A stretch of 64,000 nucleotides of DNA, taken from Citrobacter europaeus. Its GTDB lineage: Bacteria; Pseudomonadota; Gammaproteobacteria; Enterobacterales; Enterobacteriaceae. A program made the position numbers and the translations under genes. The notes beneath the pieces are model-generated. The model searched no databases. It was not told where the DNA came from and was given only the letters and a program-made list of their open reading frames with translations. Positions 16,349-25,454 of this stretch are shown piece after piece. Each line of letters begins with the position of its first letter. The first letter of the stretch is position 1. The DNA lies in assembly GCA_020099315.1 (NCBI GenBank), contig CP083650.1:620001-684000 (forward strand). Direction: 5' to 3'.

Positions 16349-16377
16349 AAAGGGTTTCTGTAAAGAAACCCTTTTTT
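16349..16377 (+). terminator. Terminator after carB
   Basis: A 10-bp perfect stem AAAGGGTTTC / GAAACCCTTT with a 6-base loop and six T. A second hairpin, GGTCCGGT / ACCGGACC at 16305-16333, lies just upstream but lacks a T run. Confidence 0.9.
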
Positions 16378-16571
16378 AATCTCGTGTAAGGTCATTCCTG
16401 GCCAAATGCGCTTTCATAACCACATTTTCAATGTAATAAGCACGATGTTGCTCACACTAATCAACATTCAAGTCGCATACTATCTTTTATATCCACAATT
16501 TTAATATGGCTTAGTTTTTATTAATTTGGACAGGCCGTAGCCAGATTTTTAATTTGTGAAATGGTGTGCTT
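16378..16571 (+). promoter_or_regulatory. caiF upstream region
   Basis: An AT-rich stretch with no ORF. In E. coli, caiF transcription needs CRP and FNR under anaerobiosis. Segments such as GTTGCTCACAC and TTTGTGAAATGG resemble CRP half-sites, but I cannot fix a site or promoter here. Confidence 0.4.
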
Positions 16572-16967
16572 ATGTGTGAAAAATATGTTGAAAGACCGCT
16601 TTATTTGTTAATCGCTGACTGGATGATGGCTGAGGATCGTTGGATCACCGCAAAGGAAATTTCCCGCCATTTTGATATTGAACACTGCAAAGCAATTAAT
16701 ACGCTCTCTTATATTCTGTCGGAAGTGGGAGAAATTGTTTGTGAAGTTAAGATGATCCCTAATCAGATTGCGGGCCGTGGTTGCCAGTGCCAGCGTCTGG
16801 TGAAAGTCATCAGTATTGATTCTCACCTCTACAGACGATTGAATCACAATTTGCAGGAAAAAAAGGTGAGCATGGCGAAAACGCCGCGCCTGTCAGCGGT
16901 TCCTCCAACAGAGCTCAACCGTGAGCAGAAATGGCAGATGATGCTCTCCAAGAGTATGCGTCGCTAA
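16572..16967 (+). CDS. caiF: Carnitine-metabolism transcriptional activator CaiF
   Basis: A 131-residue activator of the divergent cai and fix operons, responding to carnitine under anaerobic conditions. The start MCEKYVERPLYLL at 16572 matches E. coli CaiF in position and length; a GTG two codons earlier is also in frame. The N-terminal half (about 10-75) fits a winged helix-turn-helix, and a GRGCQCQRL cysteine cluster is near residue 71. The end NREQKWQMMLSKSMRR is identical to what I recall of the E. coli protein. It is separate from, and convergent with, caiE. Confidence 0.95.
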   Translation: MCEKYVERPLYLLIADWMMAEDRWITAKEISRHFDIEHCKAINTLSYILSEVGEIVCEVKMIPNQIAGRGCQCQRLVKVISIDSHLYRRLNHNLQEKKVSMAKTPRLSAVPPTELNREQKWQMMLSKSMRR

Positions 16968-17010
16968 TTGTCAGTTTGCCTGATGGCGGCATAAACGGTG
17001 ATTGACTCAC

Positions 17011-17040
17011 AGGCCGGATAAGCGTGAGCGCATCCGGCAT
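17011..17040. repeat. REP unit between caiF and caiE
   Basis: Single palindrome AGGCCGGATAAGCG to CGCATCCGGCAT between convergent genes. Confidence 0.85.
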
Positions 17041-17043
17041 CAA

Positions 17044-17640
17044 TTACTGTGCTGATTTTGGTTTCACGTCCGTCGTGCCTTTCAGACGCGGCCGGTTTTC
17101 TTCGACCCGCGTTAAAGGCAGCGTTTCGTGTAGGCCTGTCTGGCAGCGGATAGCAAGGTCCTGATACTCTTTCGTGTTCAGCCGTTTCCAGTGAAGTTCC
17201 TGGTCCGTGACTTCGCGTAGAACGCGAACCGGTGAGCCAACCAGCATCTGCCTTGCCTCCCCCTGAAATCCGGCTTTGACAAAGCTCATGGCGGCGACAA
17301 TGCTCTCTTCGCCAATCACCGCGCCGTCCATAATGACGCTGTTCATACCGATCAGCGAATCTCTGCCCACCACGCAACCGTGCAGGATCGCGCCATGGCC
17401 GATGTGTCCATTTTCATGCACGACGGTATCTGTGTCGCAGTAGCCATGCATGATGCAGCCATCCTGCAGATTAGCGCCTGCCTCCAGGATCAAGCGTCCA
17501 TAGTCTCCGCGCAATGACGCGTGCGGACCAATATAAACTCCAGCCCCCACAATGACATCGCCAATCAGCACGGCGCTGGGATGGACAAAAGCATCCGGAT
17601 GTACCACCGGAATCAAACCCTCAAAGGCGTAGTAGCTCAT
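17044..17640 (-). CDS. caiE: Carnitine operon protein CaiE
   Basis: A 198-residue left-handed beta-helix (hexapeptide repeat) protein of the gamma-carbonic-anhydrase-like family. Repeats such as VLIGDVIVGAGVYIGPHASLRGD begin near residue 25. In E. coli it raises carnitine racemase/dehydratase activity, possibly through cofactor supply; the exact role is unsettled. It is the last gene of the caiTABCDE operon, separated from caiD by a REP unit. Confidence 0.95.
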   Translation of the reverse strand: MSYYAFEGLIPVVHPDAFVHPSAVLIGDVIVGAGVYIGPHASLRGDYGRLILEAGANLQDGCIMHGYCDTDTVVHENGHIGHGAILHGCVVGRDSLIGMNSVIMDGAVIGEESIVAAMSFVKAGFQGEARQMLVGSPVRVLREVTDQELHWKRLNTKEYQDLAIRCQTGLHETLPLTRVEENRPRLKGTTDVKPKSAQ

Positions 17641-17659
17641 CGTTTTATCTCGGTTTTAT

Positions 17660-17689
17660 GGCCGGATAAGCGAAGCGCTATCCGGCATT
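17660..17689. repeat. REP unit between caiD and caiE
   Basis: GGCCGGATAAGCG to GCTATCCGGCATTG palindrome inside the cai operon. Such elements often stabilise upstream mRNA. Confidence 0.85.
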
Positions 17690-17695
17690 GGCACA

Positions 17696-18481
17696 TTAAC
17701 GACCTTTCCATACCGGATCGCGTTTTTCGGCAAACGCCTGCGGCCCTTCGAGCGCATCTTCCGAGTGCAGCACCGACGGATAGTGCTTTAGCACGCCGCT
17801 GCGGATGTAACGGTAGCCTTCTTCCACCGGCATTTCGCTGGTCGCACGGTAAATCTCTTTCAGTGCGGCAATAGCGAGCGGGGCGCTATTTACCAGCTGC
17901 TGCGCCAGTTCGCGTGCGCTATCCATCAGTTCGCTCTGGCTGACAACGCGGTTGACGATACCCCAACGCAGCGCTTCTTCGGCGCTCATTCGCCTGCCGG
18001 TCATCACCATTTCGTTGACAATAGCCGGTGGCAACAGTTTAGGCAGACGCAGTACGCCGCCGCTGTCAGGCACGATCCCGAGCTTGGCTTCCGGCAGCGC
18101 GAAGCTGGCGTTTTCCGCGCAGACGATAAAATCCGCCGCCAGCGCCAGCTCAAAACCACCGCCAAACGCATAACCGTTTACCGCGGCGATGACTGGTTTA
18201 TCGAGGTCGAAAATTTCGGTTAAACCGGCGAAGCCGCCTGGGCCAAAATCGGCATCCGGCGCTTCACCTTCAGCCGCCGCTTTTAAATCCCAGCCCGCAG
18301 AAAAGAATTTCTCGCCACCGCCGGTGATAATCGCTACGCGTAATTCCGGGTCGTCACGAAAATTAAGAAAAGCTTCCCCCATGGCAAAGCTGGTTTTCGC
18401 GTCGATGGCATTGGCTTTAGGCCGGTCGAGGGTAATTTCCAGGATCGAGCCGTTACGGGTCAGATGTAATGATTCACTCAT
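17696..18481 (-). CDS. caiD: Carnitinyl-CoA dehydratase
   Basis: Crotonase-family enzyme of 261 residues that reversibly hydrates crotonobetainyl-CoA to L-carnitinyl-CoA. The oxyanion-hole glycines and both catalytic acids are present: Glu111 in GGGFELALAADF and Glu131 in ALPEAKLGIVPDSGG. Length equals the E. coli enzyme. It lies between caiC and caiE. Confidence 0.96.
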   Translation of the reverse strand: MSESLHLTRNGSILEITLDRPKANAIDAKTSFAMGEAFLNFRDDPELRVAIITGGGEKFFSAGWDLKAAAEGEAPDADFGPGGFAGLTEIFDLDKPVIAAVNGYAFGGGFELALAADFIVCAENASFALPEAKLGIVPDSGGVLRLPKLLPPAIVNEMVMTGRRMSAEEALRWGIVNRVVSQSELMDSARELAQQLVNSAPLAIAALKEIYRATSEMPVEEGYRYIRSGVLKHYPSVLHSEDALEGPQAFAEKRDPVWKGR

Positions 18482-18535
18482 AGTTCATCTCCAGATAAAT
18501 AGGTTTCCCGGCAGGAGGAATTCCGGCCGGAAGGC

Positions 18536-20089
18536 TTATTTCAGATTTTTTTTGATTATTTTTCCTGAACAATTACGCGGCAGGTCGGCTCTGATCTCCA
18601 TAAAAGAGGGAACCTTGAATTTCGCCATATTGTTTTCACAGAAGCTGAAGAACTCAGCTTCGCTTAATGTTTCACCTTCATTAAGGACGATAAACGCTTT
18701 GATGGCTTCATCACGGATCGAGTCTTTAATACCAACCACCACAATGTCCTGAATTTTCGGATGCGCAGAAATAATATTTTCCAGTTCGACGCAGGAGACA
18801 TTTTCCCCGCCGCGTTTAATCATGTTGCAGCGCCTGTCGACGAAATAAAAAAAGCCGTCTGCATCCTGGTAACCTGAATCTCCGGTATGTAACCAGCCCT
18901 CAGGTTCCAGCGCTTTGGCGGTAGCCTCCGGCTGGGCGTAGTACTCTTTGAAGATTGTTTTGCCCGGCACGCCTTTAATGCAGATTTCGCCAATTTCTCC
19001 GGCGGGCAGGGGACGGTTGTGATCGTCACGGATTTCGGCTTCATAGCTAAAACCTACGCGACCAATAGAGGGCCAGCGCCGCTTGTCTCCGGGACGGTCG
19101 CCAATAATACCGACGATGGTTTCAGTCATGCCGTAGGAGGTCAGCAGCCTGACGCCAAAGCGTTCGGTAAAGGCGTCTTTTTCCTGCGCAGATAAATTGA
19201 GATAGAACATGACTTCGCGCAGGTGATGCTGTCTGTCGGTTGGTGCGGCAGGTTGTACCATCAGCGTTCTGATCATCATCGGAATGCATTCGGTGACCGT
19301 CGCCTGATATCTACGCACCTGATCCCAGAACGCTCTGGCGCTGTACTTCTCCAACAGCACAAAGGTGCTGCCTGCGGAGAATGCCGCCATAGCCGCCGTA
19401 CACTGGCAGTCGATATGAAAAGCGGGCATCACCGTCATATAGACGTCATCATCGCGCAGAGCGATTTGCCAGGAAGTGTAGTAGCCTGCAAAACGCAGGT
19501 TGTAGTGGGTAATCACCACCCCTTTAGGCCGCGAGGTGGTGCCTGAGGTAAACAGAATTTCCGCCGTATCGTCAGTGGATAACGCGGGCGTATAGCACAG
19601 CGTGGTCGACTGGCTGGCCTGCAGTTGGGTAAAGTGGCTCACGCCGTCGTCAACCGGAAGCTGCTCGCCAATCAGACAGATATGATTCAGCGGAGTGGTA
19701 TTTTCCAGCCGTATCTGGCGGTACATAGGATAAAACTGGGCGCTGGTGACCAGCATGCTCACCTGGCTGTTTTGCAGGATCCAGGCGCTTTCTTCGCCCA
19801 GTAAGCGGGCATTAATCGGCACCATAATGGCGCCAATTTTTGCCAGCCCAAACCAGCAAAAGATGAATTCCGGACAGTTATCCAGATGCAATGCGACCTT
19901 ATCGCCCTTGCGGATCCCTAAGGAATGGAAAAGGTTTGCCGTGCGGTTAATCTCTTCATTGAGCGAGGCATAGCTAAACTGCCGAACGATTCCTTCGCAG
20001 GATTCGAAAATTAACGCCGTTTTATTTCCGTACACCCCGGCCAGGTCGTCCCACATCTGACGTAAGTTTTGTCCGCCAACGATATCCAT
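18536..20089 (-). CDS. caiC: Crotonobetaine/carnitine-CoA ligase
   Basis: AMP-forming acyl-CoA synthetase (ANL family) of 517 residues that activates carnitine, crotonobetaine or gamma-butyrobetaine with CoA and ATP. The phosphate-binding loop ILFTSGTTSRPKGV is near residue 187. The adenylate motifs SYGMTE and GWLHTGDSGY follow, and the C-terminal lysine motif is PRNCSGKIIKKNLK. It primes the CoA-linked cycle that CaiB then sustains. Confidence 0.96.
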   Translation of the reverse strand: MDIVGGQNLRQMWDDLAGVYGNKTALIFESCEGIVRQFSYASLNEEINRTANLFHSLGIRKGDKVALHLDNCPEFIFCWFGLAKIGAIMVPINARLLGEESAWILQNSQVSMLVTSAQFYPMYRQIRLENTTPLNHICLIGEQLPVDDGVSHFTQLQASQSTTLCYTPALSTDDTAEILFTSGTTSRPKGVVITHYNLRFAGYYTSWQIALRDDDVYMTVMPAFHIDCQCTAAMAAFSAGSTFVLLEKYSARAFWDQVRRYQATVTECIPMMIRTLMVQPAAPTDRQHHLREVMFYLNLSAQEKDAFTERFGVRLLTSYGMTETIVGIIGDRPGDKRRWPSIGRVGFSYEAEIRDDHNRPLPAGEIGEICIKGVPGKTIFKEYYAQPEATAKALEPEGWLHTGDSGYQDADGFFYFVDRRCNMIKRGGENVSCVELENIISAHPKIQDIVVVGIKDSIRDEAIKAFIVLNEGETLSEAEFFSFCENNMAKFKVPSFMEIRADLPRNCSGKIIKKNLK

Positions 20090-20151
20090 ATTGCTTTATC
20101 CACTGAAATCAGGCGTGAGCGCCAACCAACGAGCGGGTCAGCGCGTCGCGT

Positions 20152-21369
20152 TTATTCCTCAACTCTGGCCAGGCCTTTGCCGACCAGCTCATTTATGTCT
20201 GCTTCGCTATAACCGATGTTTTTCAGAATGGCGGCGGTATCCATGCCGTGTGATGGCATGCCACGCCAGATTTTCCCCGGGTTGTTTTTAAATTTCGGCA
20301 TGATGTTCGGCCCTTTGCAGGTGCGACCGTCCATCGTCTGCCACTGAGTAATGGATTCACGGGCAACGTACTGCGGGTTGCCTTCCAGTTCCGGAATGGT
20401 CAGCACCTTCGCGCAGGCGATGTTCAGCTCAGCAAAGCGCGCCTGGACTTCGGCGATGGTGTGCGTTGCCAGCCAGGCGTCCAGTTTCTCTTCCACGAGC
20501 GGACCGTATGGGCATTCCACGCGATGAATAAGCTGGGTACCTTCCGGGACTTCCGGTGTGCCAAGAATGTGGGCGAGGCCAATATCCTTGAAGCACTCGT
20601 TGATTTGCGTGATGCCGACCAGCTCCATGACGATATAGCCATCGGCGCATTTATACAGGCCGCAGCCAGCGTAATACGGGTCTTTGCCTTTGGTCATGCG
20701 TGGGCAAATTTCGCCGCCGTTGAAGTAGTCCATCATGAAGTATTGCCCCATGCGCAGCATTACTTCGTACATGGCGATATCAATGCTTTCGCCTTTACCC
20801 GTTTCGCGTACTTTGTGCAGGGCCGCCAGCGCAGCCGTCGTTGCGGTCATCCCGGAGAAGTAATCGGCGGTGTACGGGAAGGCGGGCATTGGCTGATCAA
20901 CGTCGCCGTTTTGGATCAAATAGCCGCTGAACGCCTGCGCGATGGTGTTATACGCCGGAAGATTGGTGTACTCCTCGGTACCATACTGGCCAAAGCCGGA
21001 AAGGTGGGCGATAACCAGCTTCGGGTTATGTTCCCACAGCACTTCATCGGTAATACCGCGGCGGGCAAAGGCCGGGCCTTTACTGGCTTCAATGAAAATA
21101 TCGGTGGTTTCCATGAGCTTCAGAAACGCTTCCCGGCCTTCATCTTTGAAAATATTCAGCGACAGGGCGTGCAAGTTACGGCGTGAGAGCTGCGGATAGT
21201 TAGGCTGTACGCGGATAGTATCTGCCCATGCGACGTTTTCAATCCAGATAACCTCCGCGCCCCATTCGGCGAACATTTGTCCGGCGAACGGACCGGCAAT
21301 TTCGATCCCTGAAAAAACGACGCGTACCCCGGCAAGTGGGCCAAAGGCTGGCATGGGTAAATGATGCAT
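20152..21369 (-). CDS. caiB: L-carnitine CoA-transferase
   Basis: Class III (formyl-CoA/oxalate-type) CoA transferase of 405 residues. It moves CoA from gamma-butyrobetainyl-CoA to carnitine or crotonobetaine, so that carnitine is reactivated without ATP. The catalytic Asp169 is visible in AFPYTADYFSGM. The N-terminal AGPFAGQMFAEWGAEVIWIE is the family CoA-binding region. It sits after caiA with a BIME in the gap. Confidence 0.96.
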   Translation of the reverse strand: MHHLPMPAFGPLAGVRVVFSGIEIAGPFAGQMFAEWGAEVIWIENVAWADTIRVQPNYPQLSRRNLHALSLNIFKDEGREAFLKLMETTDIFIEASKGPAFARRGITDEVLWEHNPKLVIAHLSGFGQYGTEEYTNLPAYNTIAQAFSGYLIQNGDVDQPMPAFPYTADYFSGMTATTAALAALHKVRETGKGESIDIAMYEVMLRMGQYFMMDYFNGGEICPRMTKGKDPYYAGCGLYKCADGYIVMELVGITQINECFKDIGLAHILGTPEVPEGTQLIHRVECPYGPLVEEKLDAWLATHTIAEVQARFAELNIACAKVLTIPELEGNPQYVARESITQWQTMDGRTCKGPNIMPKFKNNPGKIWRGMPSHGMDTAAILKNIGYSEADINELVGKGLARVEE

Positions 21370-21400
21370 AATTTTTCTCCTGGCATTTATGGGTGTCCAT

Positions 21401-21481
21401 GTAGGCCGGATAAGGCGCTCGCGCCGCCATCCGGCATTGATTGCCTGATGGCGACGCTAAAGCGTCTTATCAGGCCTACAG
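21401..21481. repeat. BIME between caiA and caiB
   Basis: Two REP units in opposite orientation: GTAGGCCGGATAAGGCG to CATCCGGCA, then TTGCCTGATGGCGACG to TTATCAGGCCTACA. They lie within the cai operon. Confidence 0.85.
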
Positions 21482-21492
21482 GTTGCGTCGTT

Positions 21493-22635
21493 CTAGCGGT
21501 ATTGCTTGAGTACCGCACGACCCAACGTCAGGATCTGCATTTCGTCAGAACCACCAGAAACACGGTCAACGCGCAGGTCGCGCCAGAAGCGCGTGATGCG
21601 ATGGTTGCCCGCGATACCTACTCCGCCCAACACCTGCATGGCGGTATCGACCACTTCAAACGCGGCATTGGCGCAGAAGTATTTGCACATTGCCGCATCG
21701 CCTGAAGTAATGGTGCCGTTATCCGCTTTCCATGCGGCTTCCAGCAGCATGTTTTTCATGGAATTCAGTTTGATCGCCATGTGCGCGAACTTCTCCTGAA
21801 TCAGCTGGAAACGGCCGATAGTTTCGCCAAACTGTACGCGCTGATTGGCGTAGCGTGCCGCATCTTCAAAAGCGCACATTGCCGTACCGTAGTTGGTCAG
21901 CGCGACGAGGAAGCGTTCATGGTCAAACTCTTCTTTCACGCGGTTGAAGCCATTACCTTCCCGACCGAACATGTCTTTCTCGTCCAGTTCAACGTCGTCA
22001 AAGGTGATTTCACAGCAGCTGTCCATGCGCAGACCGAGTTTCTCCAGCTTGTTGACCTTGATACCCGCTTTGCTCATGTCAACGAACCACTCGGTGTAAA
22101 CAGGTTTATCCGGCGATGCGCCATCCCTCGCCATCACCACGATGTACGGGGTATAGGCGCTGCTGGTGATAAAGCACTTACTGCCATTAAGATAAACCTT
22201 ACCATTTTTGCGTGTATAAGTGGTTTTCAGGCTACCAACATCCGATCCCGCTCCCGGTTCGGTGATAGCAGAGTTCCACATCTGCTTACCGGTACCCTGG
22301 AACGCCATGATTTTATCAATTTGCTCCTGGGTCCCTTCACGCAGGAACGTGTTAAAACCGCCCGGCAACTGGTACAGCACGTAGGTTGGTGCGCCCAGGC
22401 GTCCGAGCTCCATCCAGACGGCGGCGACGGTGACAAAACCCGCTTCCAGTCCACCGTGTTCTTCCGGAATCAACAGGCTATCAATGCCCATATCCGCCAG
22501 CGCTTTTACAAAGCGCTCAGGGTAGACGCTGTCGCGATCGCACTCGGCAAAATAAGCTTCCCAGTTCTCACTGGCCATCAGTTCACGAATACCAGCGACA
22601 AACAGTTCCTGCTCGTCATTTAAGTTGAAATCCAT
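21493..22635 (-). CDS. caiA: Crotonobetainyl-CoA reductase
   Basis: Acyl-CoA dehydrogenase-family flavoprotein of 380 residues, run in the reducing direction to give gamma-butyrobetainyl-CoA. Family signatures include NSAITEPGAGSDVGSLKTT near residue 137 and the C-terminal LGGVGIAGNHRITRFWRD. Electrons are thought to come from the FixABCX flavoprotein/ferredoxin chain encoded divergently. It lies 34 bases downstream of caiT. Confidence 0.96.
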   Translation of the reverse strand: MDFNLNDEQELFVAGIRELMASENWEAYFAECDRDSVYPERFVKALADMGIDSLLIPEEHGGLEAGFVTVAAVWMELGRLGAPTYVLYQLPGGFNTFLREGTQEQIDKIMAFQGTGKQMWNSAITEPGAGSDVGSLKTTYTRKNGKVYLNGSKCFITSSAYTPYIVVMARDGASPDKPVYTEWFVDMSKAGIKVNKLEKLGLRMDSCCEITFDDVELDEKDMFGREGNGFNRVKEEFDHERFLVALTNYGTAMCAFEDAARYANQRVQFGETIGRFQLIQEKFAHMAIKLNSMKNMLLEAAWKADNGTITSGDAAMCKYFCANAAFEVVDTAMQVLGGVGIAGNHRITRFWRDLRVDRVSGGSDEMQILTLGRAVLKQYR

Positions 22636-22669
22636 CTTTCAGCCTCTTGATCAATTGGGTTAATAAGAA

Positions 22670-24187
22670 TTACTTGTCTTTCCAGTGCACTTTGGCGTCT
22701 TTAATAAAGGACAGCGTCACCATGATGTTGACGAAGAACAGCGGACATCCTCCGGCGATAATCGCGGTCTGTATCGGCTTCAGCCCGCCCAGCGCCAACA
22801 GAACGATACCGATGATGCCGACCAGAATGGACCAGCCGATACGCACTAACAGCGGCGGTTCTTCGCCGTCGCGAACTTCGCGACAGGTGGACATCGCCAG
22901 GGTGTAAGAGCAGGCGTTAATCAGCGTTACGGTGGCAATGAAGCAGAGGATGAAGAAGCCCCACATGGTGGCGGTGCTGAGCGGCAAGGCGGCCCAGGTT
23001 TCGATAATGGCGCGCGCCACGCCGTGTTGTTCAATCAACTGCGGAATGTTGAGGATGTTTTTATCCATCAGCAGCAGCGTGTTACTGCCAAGGACAGTCC
23101 ACAGGATCCAGGTAGACGCGGTCAGGCCCAGTACCATCCCGAAGCACAGTTCACGTACGGTACGACCCCGAGAAATACGGGCCAGGAAGATACTCATCTG
23201 GATGGCGTAAATAACCCACCACGCCCAGTAGAAGACGGTCCAGCCCTGCGGGAAACCGCCTTTGCCGATGGCATCGGTGTAGAACAGCATGCGCGGCAGA
23301 TACATCAGCAGCATGCCGACCGAGTCGGTGAAGTAGTTCATGATGAAGCTGGCGCCGCTGACGATAAACACCCAGCCCAGCATCAGGAAGCTCAGGTAGC
23401 TACGCACGTCGCTGGCGATTTTGACTCCCTTTTGCAGCCCACAGGCCACGCAAATAGCGTTCAATATGATCCAGCAGGTAATGATGATGGCGTCGAGTTG
23501 CAGCGTATGCGGAATACCGAACAGCCATTGCATACACTCGGTGACCAGCGGCGTCGCCAGACCGAGGCTGGTACCCATCGCAAAGATCAGCGCCACCAGG
23601 TAGAAGTTATCGACGATGGTACCGAACAGCCCTTTCGCATGCTTTTCGCCCACCAGCGGCACCAGCGTGGAGCTGGGGCGGATGACGTCCATCTTGCGCA
23701 CAAAGAAGAAGTAGGCGAAGGCTACGGAGAGGAAGCTATAGGTTGCCCACGGCAGAGGTCCCCAGTGGAACAGGCTGTACGCCAGGCCCAGTTCCTTTGC
23801 GCCCGTGGAGTTAGGGGCGAGGGCAAACGGCGGGGTGGAGATGTAGTAGTAGATCTCGATGGAACCCCAGAACAGCACCGCGGCGGATGTACAGGAAGCG
23901 AACATCATAAAAATCCAGCTGGCGGTACTAAACTCGGGTTTTTCGTCGCCGAGTTTCTTTTTCGAATACGGCCCAAAAACCAACCAAAACCAGCCGAAAA
24001 GCATGACGACCATATACCATTCAAATGCCCAACCCCAGACGTTGGTGACATAACTGAATACCGCATTAATAACGACGTTAGCCGCGTCCAGATCTCTTAC
24101 TGTTAGCCAACAAAGTATTCCGACAATTATTAATGGCGGAAAAAAAACCTTCGGTTCAATTCCCGATTTTCTCTTTTCATTTTTCAT
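22670..24187 (-). CDS. caiT: L-carnitine/gamma-butyrobetaine antiporter
   Basis: BCCT-family inner-membrane transporter of 505 residues with 12 predicted transmembrane helices. It exchanges external L-carnitine for internal gamma-butyrobetaine without an ion gradient. The aromatic substrate-box motif is visible as YWAWWVIYAIQMSIFLARISRGRT in helix 8, which is characteristic of BCCT proteins. First gene of the cai operon, divergent from fixA. Confidence 0.96.
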   Translation of the reverse strand: MKNEKRKSGIEPKVFFPPLIIVGILCWLTVRDLDAANVVINAVFSYVTNVWGWAFEWYMVVMLFGWFWLVFGPYSKKKLGDEKPEFSTASWIFMMFASCTSAAVLFWGSIEIYYYISTPPFALAPNSTGAKELGLAYSLFHWGPLPWATYSFLSVAFAYFFFVRKMDVIRPSSTLVPLVGEKHAKGLFGTIVDNFYLVALIFAMGTSLGLATPLVTECMQWLFGIPHTLQLDAIIITCWIILNAICVACGLQKGVKIASDVRSYLSFLMLGWVFIVSGASFIMNYFTDSVGMLLMYLPRMLFYTDAIGKGGFPQGWTVFYWAWWVIYAIQMSIFLARISRGRTVRELCFGMVLGLTASTWILWTVLGSNTLLLMDKNILNIPQLIEQHGVARAIIETWAALPLSTATMWGFFILCFIATVTLINACSYTLAMSTCREVRDGEEPPLLVRIGWSILVGIIGIVLLALGGLKPIQTAIIAGGCPLFFVNIMVTLSFIKDAKVHWKDK

Positions 24188-24668
24188 AAGTGAATTCCAG
24201 TGTGAAAACGAAATTTATTTAGCGTACCCGTGCATGATCGTTTGTTTATTTATTATTAATGATTTGTTGATAACTTTTTAACCTCTGGGAGCGCCTCAGT
24301 GAGTAACTCATAATGGGTATTCATTTCCGGCTATTCCGTTATCGCGGTCACACTTTTTTATGCTGGCTATTTTGTTGGTGTTTTCTTGTTTTTTCTTTAT
24401 TAATTATATGCTTAGTGTTGATTTTTTAACTTTTTTAAGTGACCGGCGTTCAATATTGTTGAACCAGTAAACAATATTGAAAATTTTCGTGTTTGACATG
24501 ATTCTTTCAATATTAGTGAGGCATGTAACACTATTGAAAGTTACGAATTTCAATGTGTGACATTTTCAATATTGGTGATTAATGTTTTATTTCCGAATTA
24601 AAGAGCGTGATATCTGTATTTAACACCGCCGATATAAATACGTTTCCTTCATGATTTCTGGAGATGCA
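24188..24668. promoter_or_regulatory. Divergent cai/fix control region
   Basis: A 481-base AT-rich gap with no gene. It holds a cluster of CAATATTG-type repeats: TTCAATATTGTTGAA at 24449, ACAATATTGAAAA at 24471, TTTCAATATTAGTGA at 24505, its inverted partner CACTATTGAAAGT at 24529, and TTTTCAATATTGGTGA at 24563. In E. coli, CaiF binds inverted repeats in this gap and CRP assists. The repeats are the natural candidates for CaiF contacts. Promoter hexamers for caiT and fixA were not fixed. Confidence 0.7.
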
Positions 24669-25439
24669 ATGAAGATAATTACTTGCTACAAATGCGTACC
24701 TGATGAACAGGATATTGTGATTAATAATGCTGATGGTTCTCTCGATTTCAGCAAAGCAGATGGCAAAATCAGCCAATACGATCTGAATGCGATCGAAACG
24801 GCCTGTCAGTTGAAACAACAGGCAGGAGAGGCCCAGGTTGTCGCCATGAGCGTTGGCGGCAAAGCGCTGACTAATGCAAAAGGGCGCAAAGATGTGCTCT
24901 CCCGTGGCCCGGATGAACTGATTGTTGTTATCGACGATCAATTCGAGCAGGCGCTGCCGCAACAAACGGCCAGCGCGCTGGCTGCCGCCGCGAAAAAGTC
25001 AGGTTTCGATCTGCTTATTTGCGGTGACGGTTCTTCCGATCTTTATGCTCAGCAGGTTGGTCTGCTGGTGGGCGAAGCGCTGAACGTTCCGGCGATTAAC
25101 GGCGTGAGTAAAATCCTCTCTCTTACCGACAGCACGTTGACGGTAGAGCGTGAACTGGAAGATGAAGTTGAAACGCTAAGCATCCCGCTCCCGGCGGTGA
25201 TCGCAGTTTCTACGGATATCAACACCCCACAAATCCCTTCTATGAAAGCCATCCTTGGCGCAGCGAAAAAACCGGTTCAGGTCTGGTCGCCTGCAGACAT
25301 TGGGTTGAACAGCGCGCAGGCGTATTCCGAACAACAGGTTGCTGCGCCGAAGCAGCGCGAGCGTCAGCGCGTTGTCATTGAAGGCGACGGTGAAGAACAG
25401 ATTGCCGCGTTTGTCGAGAATCTTCGCAAAATCATTTAA
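24669..25439 (+). CDS. fixA: Electron transfer flavoprotein beta-like subunit FixA
   Basis: ETF-beta-family protein of 256 residues, carrying electrons with FixB to crotonobetaine reduction. The ATG at 24669 starts MKIITCYKCVPDEQDI as in E. coli; an in-frame codon at 24651 is a less likely start. The ETF-beta signature VERELEDEVETLSIPLPAVIAVSTDIN is near residue 160. First gene of fixABCX, divergent from caiT. Confidence 0.96.
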   Translation: MKIITCYKCVPDEQDIVINNADGSLDFSKADGKISQYDLNAIETACQLKQQAGEAQVVAMSVGGKALTNAKGRKDVLSRGPDELIVVIDDQFEQALPQQTASALAAAAKKSGFDLLICGDGSSDLYAQQVGLLVGEALNVPAINGVSKILSLTDSTLTVERELEDEVETLSIPLPAVIAVSTDINTPQIPSMKAILGAAKKPVQVWSPADIGLNSAQAYSEQQVAAPKQRERQRVVIEGDGEEQIAAFVENLRKII

Positions 25440-25454
25440 TTATCAGGGGATGTT

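Noticed and set aside
20461..21186. 241-codon open frame on the + strand
   Set aside because: Antisense to caiB; no supporting start signal or domain.
21781..22623. 280-codon open frame on the + strand
   Set aside because: Antisense to caiA, which has clear acyl-CoA dehydrogenase motifs in the opposite strand.
23024..24106. 360-codon open frame on the + strand
   Set aside because: Antisense to caiT. The composition is rich in His, Gln and Arg, typical of a shadow of a membrane-protein gene.
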